Below are positions 25,503-33,900 of a stretch of DNA of 64,000 bases, one piece after another. The stretch is taken from the NCBI GenBank assembly GCA_023957755.1, contig JAMLGT010000004.1, positions 1 through 64,000 on the forward strand, read 5' to 3'. The position numbers and the translations under genes were made by a program. This DNA is from Chitinophagaceae bacterium (GTDB lineage: Bacteria > Bacteroidota > Bacteroidia > Chitinophagales > Chitinophagaceae). Position 1 is the stretch's first letter, and each line of letters begins with the position of its first letter. Below the pieces are notes generated by a model that was not told the DNA's origin, made no database searches, and saw nothing but the letters and a program-made list of their open reading frames with translations.

Positions 25503-26843
25503 ATGAAGAAAATTTTCCCTGCAATTTCGGTTCTTATTTTTCTGTCCGTTATTGGGATAATTATTCTGCAGATCATGTGGACAAAACAGTCCTTTCGGGA
25601 CAAACAGATCAAGTTTGCCGAGACAGCAAAAATGGTGGCTTATAATTCAGCAAGTGATTTGGTGGAGCTTCATGCAAAGGGATTTCCACTCTCCTCGAGG
25701 AGGAATTCAGACTTGCTGCTGCCTTTGAATATCTTTTCAAATTCGATTGCAGGTAATTTCTCGGTAGCCGAAGTAAATGCAGTACTCGAAAAGAATTTTA
25801 AGAAGTATGGGCTGGAGCATGCAGATTATGAATTTGCAATCTCATCGATGGCGATGATGGGCGATGAATTACAGTCAGAGAATTTTCTTAAGATGTACGA
25901 AGACACGATTGCGCATCCAAGCCTTAGTATTATTATTCCGCTGACACCGCCCGGCGGCAGCCTTATGGAAGGGTTGACGCCTGAGGAGTTGTTGACTATT
26001 GTGATTCCTGAGAAGAGCATGGATATGGTCGTATGGCGGAATATGTACTGGCTGATATTTGGAACAGCAGCCTTGTCTCTGATAATTTTTGCCGCCTTTT
26101 TTGTAACCTTCAGGGCGCTTCTTAATCAGAAGAAATTGAGTGAGATAAAGTCTGACTTTATCAACAATATGACGCATGAGTTTAAAACTCCCCTGGCTAC
26201 CATTTCCCTTGCAGTGGATGCCCTGCGAAATGAAAAGGTGATGAATGACAAAAGCAAACTGGAATACTTTTCGGGCATTATCAAGGATGAGAACAAGCGG
26301 ATGAATAAGCAGGTGGAAAGCATTCTGCAGGCCGCACTACTGGATCGGCAGCAGATGGAGCTGGATCTGAAAAGAGGCCATGCCCATGACCTGATTAAAA
26401 ACGCAGTGAATAATATCAGGCTGCTGGTCGAAGAAAGAGGAGGTACAATTGAGATGGAACTGAATGCGAAAAACGACTGTATATTGATGGAGGAGGTGCA
26501 TTTTGGCAATATCATTCACAACCTGTTGGATAATGCCATGAAGTATTCAAAAGAGCATCCACGAATTAAGGTCTTTACCAGCAATACCAGTAATACATTC
26601 AGGGTCAGGGTGCAGGACAACGGTATCGGTATGACCAAGGAAACTGCACAAAGGATTTTTGAAAAGTTCTATAGAGCACACACAGGCAACCTTCATAATG
26701 TAAAAGGCTTTGGACTTGGGCTGGCTTATGTAAAATCTATTGTTGAAGGGCATAATGGAAAAATAAAAGTTGAAAGTACTCCGGGAAAAGGAAGTTCCTT
26801 TATTCTGGACTTCCCTTCACAGAAAGCACTAGTGACCGTATAG
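25503..26843 (+). CDS. Membrane sensor histidine kinase (orphan)
   Basis: A 446-aa inner-membrane kinase. Transmembrane helix 1 is about 6-25, a periplasmic sensor of about 150 residues follows, and helix 2 is about 181-203. The dimerisation/phosphoacceptor domain has His225 in THEFKTPLATIS. The ATP-binding domain shows the N box (HNLLDNAMKYS), G1 (DNGIGM) and G2 (GFGLGLAYV). All phosphotransfer elements are present. No response regulator is adjacent: the flanks are YqgE (divergent) and mraZ, so its partner is elsewhere. The ligand is unknown; the sensor domain has no family I recognise. Confidence 0.93.
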   Translation: MKKIFPAISVLIFLSVIGIIILQIMWTKQSFRDKQIKFAETAKMVAYNSASDLVELHAKGFPLSSRRNSDLLLPLNIFSNSIAGNFSVAEVNAVLEKNFKKYGLEHADYEFAISSMAMMGDELQSENFLKMYEDTIAHPSLSIIIPLTPPGGSLMEGLTPEELLTIVIPEKSMDMVVWRNMYWLIFGTAALSLIIFAAFFVTFRALLNQKKLSEIKSDFINNMTHEFKTPLATISLAVDALRNEKVMNDKSKLEYFSGIIKDENKRMNKQVESILQAALLDRQQMELDLKRGHAHDLIKNAVNNIRLLVEERGGTIEMELNAKNDCILMEEVHFGNIIHNLLDNAMKYSKEHPRIKVFTSNTSNTFRVRVQDNGIGMTKETAQRIFEKFYRAHTGNLHNVKGFGLGLAYVKSIVEGHNGKIKVESTPGKGSSFILDFPSQKALVTV

Positions 26844-27074
26844 GTGTAATGCACCTAATTCTCACGTTATTCACATAGATTCAGGGTTATCCCCATTGTT
26901 ATCTACATCCAATTCACAGAATCTTGTTATTTATTACCACGTAATCCACGTGTAAATGGCTTCCATATTGCCCCTAAAGGCTGTGGATAAAAAGATTTTT
27001 GGAAAAATTGGTTACAAAGTGGGAAAAAGTGTTATTTTGTGTCTTTAATAGTTATTGTTTAACAAAAGACACGA
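26844..27074 (+). promoter_or_regulatory. Intergenic region before mraZ: DnaA-box cluster and mraZ promoter
   Basis: A 231-nt non-coding gap with dense signals. DnaA-box-like 9-mers are TTATTCACA (26867-26875), TTATCCCCA (26887-26895), TTATCTACA (26899-26907) and a perfect TTATCCACA on the minus strand (26982-26990). An AT-rich stretch follows from about 26990 to 27070. A TTG (27008-27010) and TATTTTG (27033-27039) are a possible weak promoter that overlaps the MraZ repeats. A TGGC-N7-TTGC spacing (26957-26971) is loosely sigma54-like. Confidence 0.55.
27016..27042 (+). promoter_or_regulatory. Putative MraZ operator: three 10-bp-phased repeats
   Basis: AAAGTGG (27016), AAAGTGT (27026) and TTTGTGT (27036) start exactly 10 bp apart, 33 nt upstream of mraZ. 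The first two are exact matches to the AAAGTG[T/G] repeats described for Mycoplasma gallisepticum MraZ; the third differs by two bases. One helical turn spacing on one DNA face suits the ring-shaped MraZ octamer. They overlap the suggested core promoter, so autorepression is likely. Confidence 0.65.
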
Positions 27075-27533
27075 ATGGCAAGGTTTATAGGAGAATTTGA
27101 AGCGCGGTTAGATGCAAAAGGGCGCTTTCTGTTGCCTTCAGGTTTCCGGAAGCAGATTCCGGAGGCGGATGCTCCTTTTGTGCTTAATCGTGGTTTTGAG
27201 AAATGCCTTAGCCTTTATACACAGGAAAGCTGGGCTCCCCTTTTTGAAAAGCTGAGTCAGCTGAATGACTTTGATCCGCAGGTTCGCCAGTTCAAGCGCT
27301 ATTTTCTTAATGGTGCTACCCAGGTGGAATTAGATACTGCGGGGAGGCTGTTGTTGCCCAAGAACCTGATGGAGTATGCAGGATTAGATAAGGATATAGT
27401 ATTGGTTTCGGCAATTGACAAAATAGAGATTTGGGATAAAGCAAAATACCAGGAGTTCTTTGATAATTTCTCACCGGAATCCTTTAGTGATCTTGCAAAA
27501 GAAGTGATGGTCGGGAAAAAACCTGCTGAATAA
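27075..27533 (+). CDS. mraZ: Transcriptional regulator MraZ
   Basis: A 152-aa DNA-binding protein of the MraZ family, with two SpoVT-AbrB-like beta domains (about 5-55 and 80-130). Conserved DxKGRxxLP and DxAGRxLLP motifs are seen as DAKGRFLLPSGFR (13-25) and DTAGRLLLPKN. MraZ binds phased repeats before its own gene and controls the dcw cluster. As first gene of this cluster, it is followed by rsmH with a TAATG overlap of one base. The upstream repeats are its expected binding site. Confidence 0.97.
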   Translation: MARFIGEFEARLDAKGRFLLPSGFRKQIPEADAPFVLNRGFEKCLSLYTQESWAPLFEKLSQLNDFDPQVRQFKRYFLNGATQVELDTAGRLLLPKNLMEYAGLDKDIVLVSAIDKIEIWDKAKYQEFFDNFSPESFSDLAKEVMVGKKPAE

Positions 27534-28444
27534 TGAGCGATAAAAGCATATACCATTTGCCGGTAATGCTTTCGGAGGTGATAGAGGCATTGCAGATTAA
27601 ATCAGACGGGGTTTATGTAGATGCCACTTTTGGAGGTGGAGGCCATTCCGCTGCGATATTGAAACGCCTCGGGAAAGAGGGTAGATTGGTTGCCTTTGAT
27701 CAGGATAAGGATGCAAGGCAAAATTTACCTGACGACCCGAGAGTCGTTTTTGTTGCAGCAAATTTTCGTCACCTCTCCAGATTTCTGAGACTGCATAAGG
27801 TGGACAAGGTGGATGGGATACTTGCAGATTTGGGAGTTAGCAGTTTTCAGTTAGATACCGCATCGCGCGGGTTCAGCACCCGTTTTGAAGGGCCGCTGAA
27901 TATGCGAATGGATCATTCCAGGCAGCATACGGCAGCCGATGTGTTGAATAACTTTTCAAAAGATGAGTTGCAGAAGCTTTTCCAGGAATATGGAGAAGTG
28001 ACAAATGCAAGAACGCTTGCGGGAGTCATTGAAGAAGAAAGGAGGTTGAAACGCTTCGAATTGATTTCTGATTTGATTGCAGCCCTGCGCCCGATTGCAA
28101 AAGGTAATCCCCAAAGATATTTTGCACAGGTCTTTCAGGCTTTGCGCATTCAGGTGAATGATGAGTTGGGGGCATTAGAAGAACTGCTAAAGCAATCGGT
28201 TGATGTGTTAAATGTCGGAGGCAGAGTAGCTATACTCACCTTTCATTCCCTGGAAGATAGAATTGTAAAAAATTTTTTCAAATACGGTAATGCAGAAGGG
28301 GAGCGCAGGACAGATGACTTTGGAAATGTGCTTGAGGTAAAACTAAGTGCGGTAACGCGAAAACCCACTTTGCCTTCGCCGGGAGAAATTAGAAAGAATC
28401 CACGTGCTCGGAGTGCCAAACTGAGAGTGGCAGAAAAGATTTAA
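27533..28444 (+). CDS. rsmH: 16S rRNA (cytosine1402-N4)-methyltransferase RsmH
   Basis: A 303-aa SAM-dependent enzyme that methylates N4 of C1402 in 16S rRNA, at the ribosomal P site. The SAM-binding motif DATFGGGGHSAAIL is at 22-35, and DLGVSSFQLD and the LRIQVNDEL element are in their usual places. The C-terminal PRARSAKLR signature is complete. As in many bacteria it is the second gene of dcw, translationally coupled to mraZ through overlapping stop and start codons. Confidence 0.97.
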   Translation: MSDKSIYHLPVMLSEVIEALQIKSDGVYVDATFGGGGHSAAILKRLGKEGRLVAFDQDKDARQNLPDDPRVVFVAANFRHLSRFLRLHKVDKVDGILADLGVSSFQLDTASRGFSTRFEGPLNMRMDHSRQHTAADVLNNFSKDELQKLFQEYGEVTNARTLAGVIEEERRLKRFELISDLIAALRPIAKGNPQRYFAQVFQALRIQVNDELGALEELLKQSVDVLNVGGRVAILTFHSLEDRIVKNFFKYGNAEGERRTDDFGNVLEVKLSAVTRKPTLPSPGEIRKNPRARSAKLRVAEKI

Positions 28445-28445
28445 G

Positions 28446-28787
28446 ATGGAAGAAAAAAGTATAAAGGAGACTACAGAATCAAAAGCCGGAAAAAAATGGC
28501 GGTTGAAATACAACCGGTGGCTGGTGAAGAATATTCCTTTTTATTTTTTCGCCGCAGTGTTAGTTACATTTTATATAGCGAATGGCCATTACGCTGATAA
28601 GATGGTGAGAAAAATAAGTGCTTCTCAGAAGCACCTTAAGGAAATGGAGTATGAGTATAAGATTGTGAAGCGTGAGGTAATCTTCAGGAGCAAGGAGAGT
28701 GAGCTGGCAAAGGCTGTGGCTCCTCTGGGGCTTGAAGAGTTAAAGGTGCCGCCTATGGTGATCAGGGATACAATCAAAAAGCCTTAA
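28446..28787 (+). CDS. ftsL: FtsL-like divisome protein
   Basis: A 113-aa bitopic protein with a basic cytoplasmic N-terminus (1-31), one transmembrane helix (about 32-48) and an extracytoplasmic coiled coil (about 55-95, KISASQKHLKEMEYEYKIV with heptad spacing, shown here in part). FtsL links FtsB and FtsQ to the FtsW-FtsI synthase. Sequence similarity within the family is weak, so position between rsmH and ftsI is the main evidence. It begins 1 nt after rsmH stops and is of normal size. Confidence 0.8.
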   Translation: MEEKSIKETTESKAGKKWRLKYNRWLVKNIPFYFFAAVLVTFYIANGHYADKMVRKISASQKHLKEMEYEYKIVKREVIFRSKESELAKAVAPLGLEELKVPPMVIRDTIKKP

Positions 28788-28880
28788 GGCAATAGCCGGT
28801 GGAAATGGAGAAATGAGAATATAAAGTAAGGTTTGTAACCCCCTTTGGAAACTAAACAGGAATTCGACTAACCCTTAAAA

Positions 28881-31001
28881 TTGGATATAAAAAAAGACAT
28901 ATTGTGGAGAGTCTATCTATGCTTTCTCGGCATGATAGTATTAGGCGCAGTAATCCTCGGCAGGGTTATCTACATTCAGAATGTACAGGGTGATTACTGG
29001 AAAGAACTCGCCGACAAACAGCACCTTAAATACATAAAGACGGAAGCTGAGCGTGGAACCATTTATAGTTCGGATGGCAATATGCTGAGCACCTCTATCC
29101 CCATTTTTGATATCTATATTGATTTTGGAGCGGATGGCCTCAGGGAAAAGGAGGGCAAGAGGTTTTATGCGAATCTGGATTCGCTGAGCTATCATCTCTC
29201 AAAGTTGTTTAAAGATGCTTCGCAGGCGGCCTACAAGAAGAAACTCATTGCAGGTTACAAAAAGAAGCTTCGTTATTACAGTCTTAAAAAGCGGGTGGCT
29301 TTTGAGGACTATGTGGAATTGCGCAATTTTCCTCTCGTGCGGCAGGGGCGCAACAAGAGTGGTTTTATTGTAGAGGTTAGAGATAATCGTGTAAATCCTT
29401 ATGGTTTATTGGCCAACCGCACTATCGGACTTTCAAGGGGAGACACCAGTAAGAATGTGGGGCTTGAACGCTCTTTTGATAGTGTGTTGAGAGGGGAGAC
29501 TGGGCAAAAACTGGTGCGCTATGCAGCGGGAGCCTATATTCCGGTAGATGGTGCTGAGATTGATCCTGAGAATGGGAAGGATATTGTTACCACTATAGAT
29601 ACCTACATACAGGATGTGGCTGAAAATGCCCTTCTTAAAATGATGACGGAAAATAATTCTCTTCACGGTACCTGTATCGTGATGGAAGTAAAGACCGGAA
29701 AGATAAAGGCTATAGCTAATCTCGGCAGATTGCCCGATGGGCAATATTGGGAAGATTATAATTATGGCCTGGGGAAAAGAACAGAGCCCGGATCTGTTTT
29801 CAAACTTACGACCCTGCTTGCCTTACTTGAAGATAAATATGTAGATACCAGTACCATTGTCGATTGTGAAGGAGGGGCAAAAAGCTTTTATGGACTGATG
29901 ATTCGCGATTCGCACAAAGGCACAGGAAGGGTAACTGTGAAGGAAGCTTTTGCAATGTCAAGTAATGTAGCTTTTGCGAAGCTCGCCGATCAGTTCTATC
30001 ATAATCAACCATCAAAATATATTAACTATCTCAAACGCCTGCGACTCAATAAGAGATCAGGTATCGATATTATGGGTACTGCGGCACCATATATAAAAGA
30101 GCCATCGAGCAAGTACTGGGCTAAGACAACCATACCCTTTATGGCGCACGGTTACGAGGAATTGGTAACGCCATTACAGATGATGATGGTATATAATGCA
30201 GTGGCCAACGGAGGCAAAATGATGCGGCCTTATCTGGTGAATTCCATAGATGAGTTGGGTACCACTGTGAAGGAGTTTCATCCTGAAGTATTGGTCGACA
30301 AGATTGCAAGCGATGCCACTATTGCAAAGGCGAAATCCTGCCTGCTGGAAGTGGTAGAAAGCAAGCATGGCACAGCACGGGCACTAAAGAGTGATCAGTA
30401 TCTTTTTGCAGGTAAGACCGGTACGGCAGTAACCGCAATGGATAACAAAGGATATAATAAATCTAACAAAATATACCAATCTGCCTTTATGGGATTTTTC
30501 CCTTATGATAATCCCGAATATACTATTGCTGTAGTGATTCAGAATGGCAGAGATTCTAAATGGGCTTACGGAGGCACAGTGGCGGGGCCGGTATTCAGAG
30601 AGGTGGCAGATAAAATATATGCCACACGTATAGCCAGAACACCGGTATCAGGTATGTGGGTAAGAAATACAACCAGTATAAGCAAAATGGCAGGCATGAC
30701 TTCTGACCTGAACAATTTGTTCACTACGTTGAATTATAGCCAGGATCAAATAAGAAAGAGTCAGGAGTGGACGAGCCTCTACATGGAAAATACGGCTATA
30801 CGAAATCTTGAAAATCCTGTAGGTGGCGGGAAGTCAGTAGTACCAGATGTGACGGGGATGGGATTGAAGGATGCTTTGTATTTGTTAGAAAATATGGGGC
30901 TTAAGGTTTCTTTTTCGGGTAGGGGGAAAGTGGCCAACCAGTCTCTGGCAGCCAATTCGATATTCAAAAAAGGAGAAACCATAAATCTTGCATTGAACTG
31001 A
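28881..31001 (+). CDS. ftsI: Septal peptidoglycan transpeptidase (PBP) with C-terminal PASTA domain
   Basis: A 706-aa class B penicillin-binding protein that crosslinks septal peptidoglycan. One membrane helix (about 8-31), a pedestal domain, then the transpeptidase with Ser305/Lys308 in EPGSVFKLT, SSN at 360-362 and KTG at 512-514. A single PASTA domain covers about 650-706, as in SpoVD-like proteins. The start is a TTG: an in-frame stop lies four codons upstream, and MDIKKDILWRVYL is the expected N-terminus. The preceding gap of 93 nt is long for this cluster. The stop overlaps murE by one base. Confidence 0.95.
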   Translation: MDIKKDILWRVYLCFLGMIVLGAVILGRVIYIQNVQGDYWKELADKQHLKYIKTEAERGTIYSSDGNMLSTSIPIFDIYIDFGADGLREKEGKRFYANLDSLSYHLSKLFKDASQAAYKKKLIAGYKKKLRYYSLKKRVAFEDYVELRNFPLVRQGRNKSGFIVEVRDNRVNPYGLLANRTIGLSRGDTSKNVGLERSFDSVLRGETGQKLVRYAAGAYIPVDGAEIDPENGKDIVTTIDTYIQDVAENALLKMMTENNSLHGTCIVMEVKTGKIKAIANLGRLPDGQYWEDYNYGLGKRTEPGSVFKLTTLLALLEDKYVDTSTIVDCEGGAKSFYGLMIRDSHKGTGRVTVKEAFAMSSNVAFAKLADQFYHNQPSKYINYLKRLRLNKRSGIDIMGTAAPYIKEPSSKYWAKTTIPFMAHGYEELVTPLQMMMVYNAVANGGKMMRPYLVNSIDELGTTVKEFHPEVLVDKIASDATIAKAKSCLLEVVESKHGTARALKSDQYLFAGKTGTAVTAMDNKGYNKSNKIYQSAFMGFFPYDNPEYTIAVVIQNGRDSKWAYGGTVAGPVFREVADKIYATRIARTPVSGMWVRNTTSISKMAGMTSDLNNLFTTLNYSQDQIRKSQEWTSLYMENTAIRNLENPVGGGKSVVPDVTGMGLKDALYLLENMGLKVSFSGRGKVANQSLAANSIFKKGETINLALN

Positions 31002-32467
31002 TGGCGATCTTAAAAGACATATTACAGGATATAAAGGTGATGCAGCTACGTGGTAGTGATGCCACGCAGGTAGCCAATGTGTCGATAGATTCCAGGATGG
31101 CCGGAGAGAAGTCATGCTTTATTGCAGTGAGGGGAACGTTGACAGACGGACATCAATTCATTCCTGCAGCAATAAATCAGGGAGCTTCTGTAATTGTTTG
31201 CGAAGTATTGCCTGGCGAACTGGTTTCCGGGGTTACATACGTACAGGTGGAGAACTCAGCTATTGCGGCTGCAATAATTGCCCACAATTTTCACGGATGC
31301 CCTTCAAATCATCTGAAACTGGTTGGTGTCACTGGAACTAATGGGAAGACTACAGTTGCCACATTGTTGTTCAGGCTCTTTACTGCATTGGGCTATCATT
31401 GCGGCCTTATAAGTACGGTGCAGAATCAGATAGGAACAAAGACTTATCCAAGTCTTCATACCACACCAGATCCCGTTTCGCTAAGCGAACTACTGTCTCA
31501 AATGTATGAGGATGGGTGTACGTACGTGTTTATGGAGGTGAGTTCGCATGCAATTCACCAGCACCGGGTGGATGGATTGAAATTTATAGGAGGAATTTTT
31601 ACAAATATTACTCATGACCATCTGGATTATCACAAGACATTTGAAGAATACCTCAGAGTAAAGAAGAGTTTTTTTGATCACTTGCCCGCTGCTGCATTTG
31701 CAATATCCAATGCAGATGACCGGAGAGGACTGGTAATGTTGCAGAATACCAGCGCTAAGAAGTATTTATACAGTCTGAAGAGTGTGGCTGATTTTAAAGG
31801 AAAGATTCTGGACAACTCACTCCTTGGGCTTCACATGATTATCAATGATGTGGAGGCGCACTTTAGGCTTATAGGTGCATTTAATGCATACAATCTGCTT
31901 GCTGTGTTTGGAGCAGCCATTTGCTTAGGCCAGCAAAAAGAAGAAGTACTAGAAAAACTAAGCACAATTCAGGGAGCTGAAGGCAGGTTTGATTACATCA
32001 TTTCTCCCAAGGAAAAGGTAATTGGAATTGTTGACTATGCACATACTCCTGATGCATTGCTGAATGTATTGGCTACAATAAAGAATTTGAGACAGGGAAA
32101 CGAAAAGGTAATCACTGTGGTAGGATGTGGTGGCAACAGAGATAAAACTAAACGGCCGGAAATGGCGGCTATTGCATGCGAGTATAGCGATAAAGTTGTT
32201 TTTACTTCTGATAACCCACGCAACGAGGTGCCCGAGGATATTATTAAAGATATGGAAGCCGGAGTGCCGGTGACCGCCAGAAAGAAAACCTTGTCAATTA
32301 CAGACCGGAGGGAGGGGATAAAGGCAGGGGTAGGATTTGCGGACGCAGGAGATATTTTGCTGGTGGCAGGGAAAGGGCATGAGAAATACCAGGAGGTGAA
32401 GGGAGTGCGGCACCATTTCGATGATAAAGAAGTTATGGCTGAGATGTTTCAACTACTTAATAAATAA
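31001..32467 (+). CDS. murE: UDP-MurNAc-tripeptide synthetase MurE (meso-diaminopimelate adding)
   Basis: A 488-aa cytosolic Mur ligase that adds the third stem residue to UDP-MurNAc-L-Ala-D-Glu. ATP-binding TGTNGKTT is at 111-118, a Mur-type GEGR-like site is GAEGRFD near 327, and the specificity motif DNPR is at 404-407. DNPR is the marker of enzymes using meso-diaminopimelate rather than lysine, so this organism should have an A1-gamma type wall. The three Mur ligase domains are complete. Confidence 0.97.
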   Translation: MAILKDILQDIKVMQLRGSDATQVANVSIDSRMAGEKSCFIAVRGTLTDGHQFIPAAINQGASVIVCEVLPGELVSGVTYVQVENSAIAAAIIAHNFHGCPSNHLKLVGVTGTNGKTTVATLLFRLFTALGYHCGLISTVQNQIGTKTYPSLHTTPDPVSLSELLSQMYEDGCTYVFMEVSSHAIHQHRVDGLKFIGGIFTNITHDHLDYHKTFEEYLRVKKSFFDHLPAAAFAISNADDRRGLVMLQNTSAKKYLYSLKSVADFKGKILDNSLLGLHMIINDVEAHFRLIGAFNAYNLLAVFGAAICLGQQKEEVLEKLSTIQGAEGRFDYIISPKEKVIGIVDYAHTPDALLNVLATIKNLRQGNEKVITVVGCGGNRDKTKRPEMAAIACEYSDKVVFTSDNPRNEVPEDIIKDMEAGVPVTARKKTLSITDRREGIKAGVGFADAGDILLVAGKGHEKYQEVKGVRHHFDDKEVMAEMFQLLNK

Positions 32468-32473
32468 ACCGGA

Positions 32474-33778
32474 ATGTTATTTCATCTATTTGAATGGCTA
32501 AACAACAATGGAATTAAGTTTCCGGGAAGTGGTGTATTCCAGTTCTCCACGTTCAGGTTAATGTTGGCAGTGATCCTTTCATTATTGATTACCACGGTTT
32601 ATGGAAAAAGAGTGATCCGTCTGCTGCAGAGAAATCAAATAGGAGAGTCGGTGAGGCAGTTAGGATTAGCCGGTGAGGAAGCGAAGAAAGGCACACCCAC
32701 GATGGGAGGGCTGATTATTCTGGCTGGGATTCTGGTACCCACTCTGTTGCTTGCAGATCTTACTAAAGTATATGTAAGGCTGATGATTCTCTCGACTGTT
32801 TGGCTGGGGCTTATTGGATTTCTGGATGACTACCTGAAGATTAGAGCCAGGAAGAGAGCGAAGGCAAAAGGCATTGAGTATAAAAAGAAGGACGCAGATG
32901 GACTTGCGGGTAAGTTTAAGATTATTGGCCAGGTGTTGTTGGGAGTTATCATCGGTGCTACACTTTATTTCAATCCTAATGTGGTGGTAAAACGTGAAAT
33001 AGTGGGAAGCAAGTCGCAGGGATCGATTGTGTATGGCAGGGGAGAACACAAAGTGGCAGAAGATACGGTTGTTACAAATGGGATTACCCAGAGGTTCGTA
33101 ACAGTAAAAACTCCGATTACGACTATCCCGTTTGTGAAGAATCATGAATTCAATTACGCAAAATTGCTGCCGCAGAAATGGGAGGATTATACGTATATCG
33201 TTTATATACTCATTGTGATATTCATAATCACAGCAGTGAGTAATGGTGCGAATATTACAGATGGGCTGGATGGGCTGGCGACGGGTGTCAGTGCGGTGGT
33301 AGGGCTTGGATTAGGTGTATTTGTGTTTGTAAGTGGAAATGTATTTATCGCCGACTATTTGAATATCATGTATATCCCCAATATGGGTGAACTCTCCATA
33401 TTTGTCGCTGCATTTGTGGGTGCTTGTGTGGGATTTCTGTGGTATAATGCTTATCCGGCGCAGGTGTTTATGGGTGATACAGGAAGCCTTGCCCTCGGGG
33501 GGATTATAGCTTCTTTGGCAATTATAGTACGTAAAGAATTATTGATTCCTATTTTCTGTCTGGTGTTTTTGGTTGAGAATCTGAGCGTGATGATTCAGGT
33601 GGCCTATTTCAAATACACCAGGAAGAAGTATGGTGAGGGAAGAAGAGTGTTTTTGATGAGTCCGTTGCATCATCACTACCAGAAGTTAGGTTATCATGAG
33701 AGTAAGATAGCAGTGCGATTTTGGATAATTACAATCATTGCGATTGTAATGGCTTTGGTGACATTAAAACTAAGGTGA
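32474..33778 (+). CDS. mraY: Phospho-MurNAc-pentapeptide transferase MraY
   Basis: A 434-aa integral membrane enzyme transferring phospho-MurNAc-pentapeptide to undecaprenyl phosphate to make lipid I. About ten transmembrane helices. Catalytic elements are GFLDDYLK (115-122), [15 protein letters not shown] (257-271) and HHHYQ near residue 397. It is longer than the E. coli enzyme (360 aa), mainly because of an extra loop of about 70 residues (168-240) rich in charged residues before the TDGLDG helix. Similar enlargement is familiar in Bacteroidota. Confidence 0.96.
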   Translation: MLFHLFEWLNNNGIKFPGSGVFQFSTFRLMLAVILSLLITTVYGKRVIRLLQRNQIGESVRQLGLAGEEAKKGTPTMGGLIILAGILVPTLLLADLTKVYVRLMILSTVWLGLIGFLDDYLKIRARKRAKAKGIEYKKKDADGLAGKFKIIGQVLLGVIIGATLYFNPNVVVKREIVGSKSQGSIVYGRGEHKVAEDTVVTNGITQRFVTVKTPITTIPFVKNHEFNYAKLLPQKWEDYTYIVYILIVIFIITAVSNGANITDGLDGLATGVSAVVGLGLGVFVFVSGNVFIADYLNIMYIPNMGELSIFVAAFVGACVGFLWYNAYPAQVFMGDTGSLALGGIIASLAIIVRKELLIPIFCLVFLVENLSVMIQVAYFKYTRKKYGEGRRVFLMSPLHHHYQKLGYHESKIAVRFWIITIIAIVMALVTLKLR

Positions 33779-33900
33779 GGAAGAATGTTTGGTTTACATA
33801 AGTAGCTAATCCGACCACTTTGAAAACCACGTCCTGACCCATTAAATTCATACCGTTGAAGAACCAATTTTTTGTCTGACAAAGGCATGGAGGCAGAATT

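Noticed and set aside
26957-26971. Sigma54-like TGGC-N7-TTGC before mraZ
   Set aside because: GG-N10-GC spacing holds, but TGGCTT differs from TGGCAC at two positions and the predicted start would fall inside a DnaA box. Too weak to claim.
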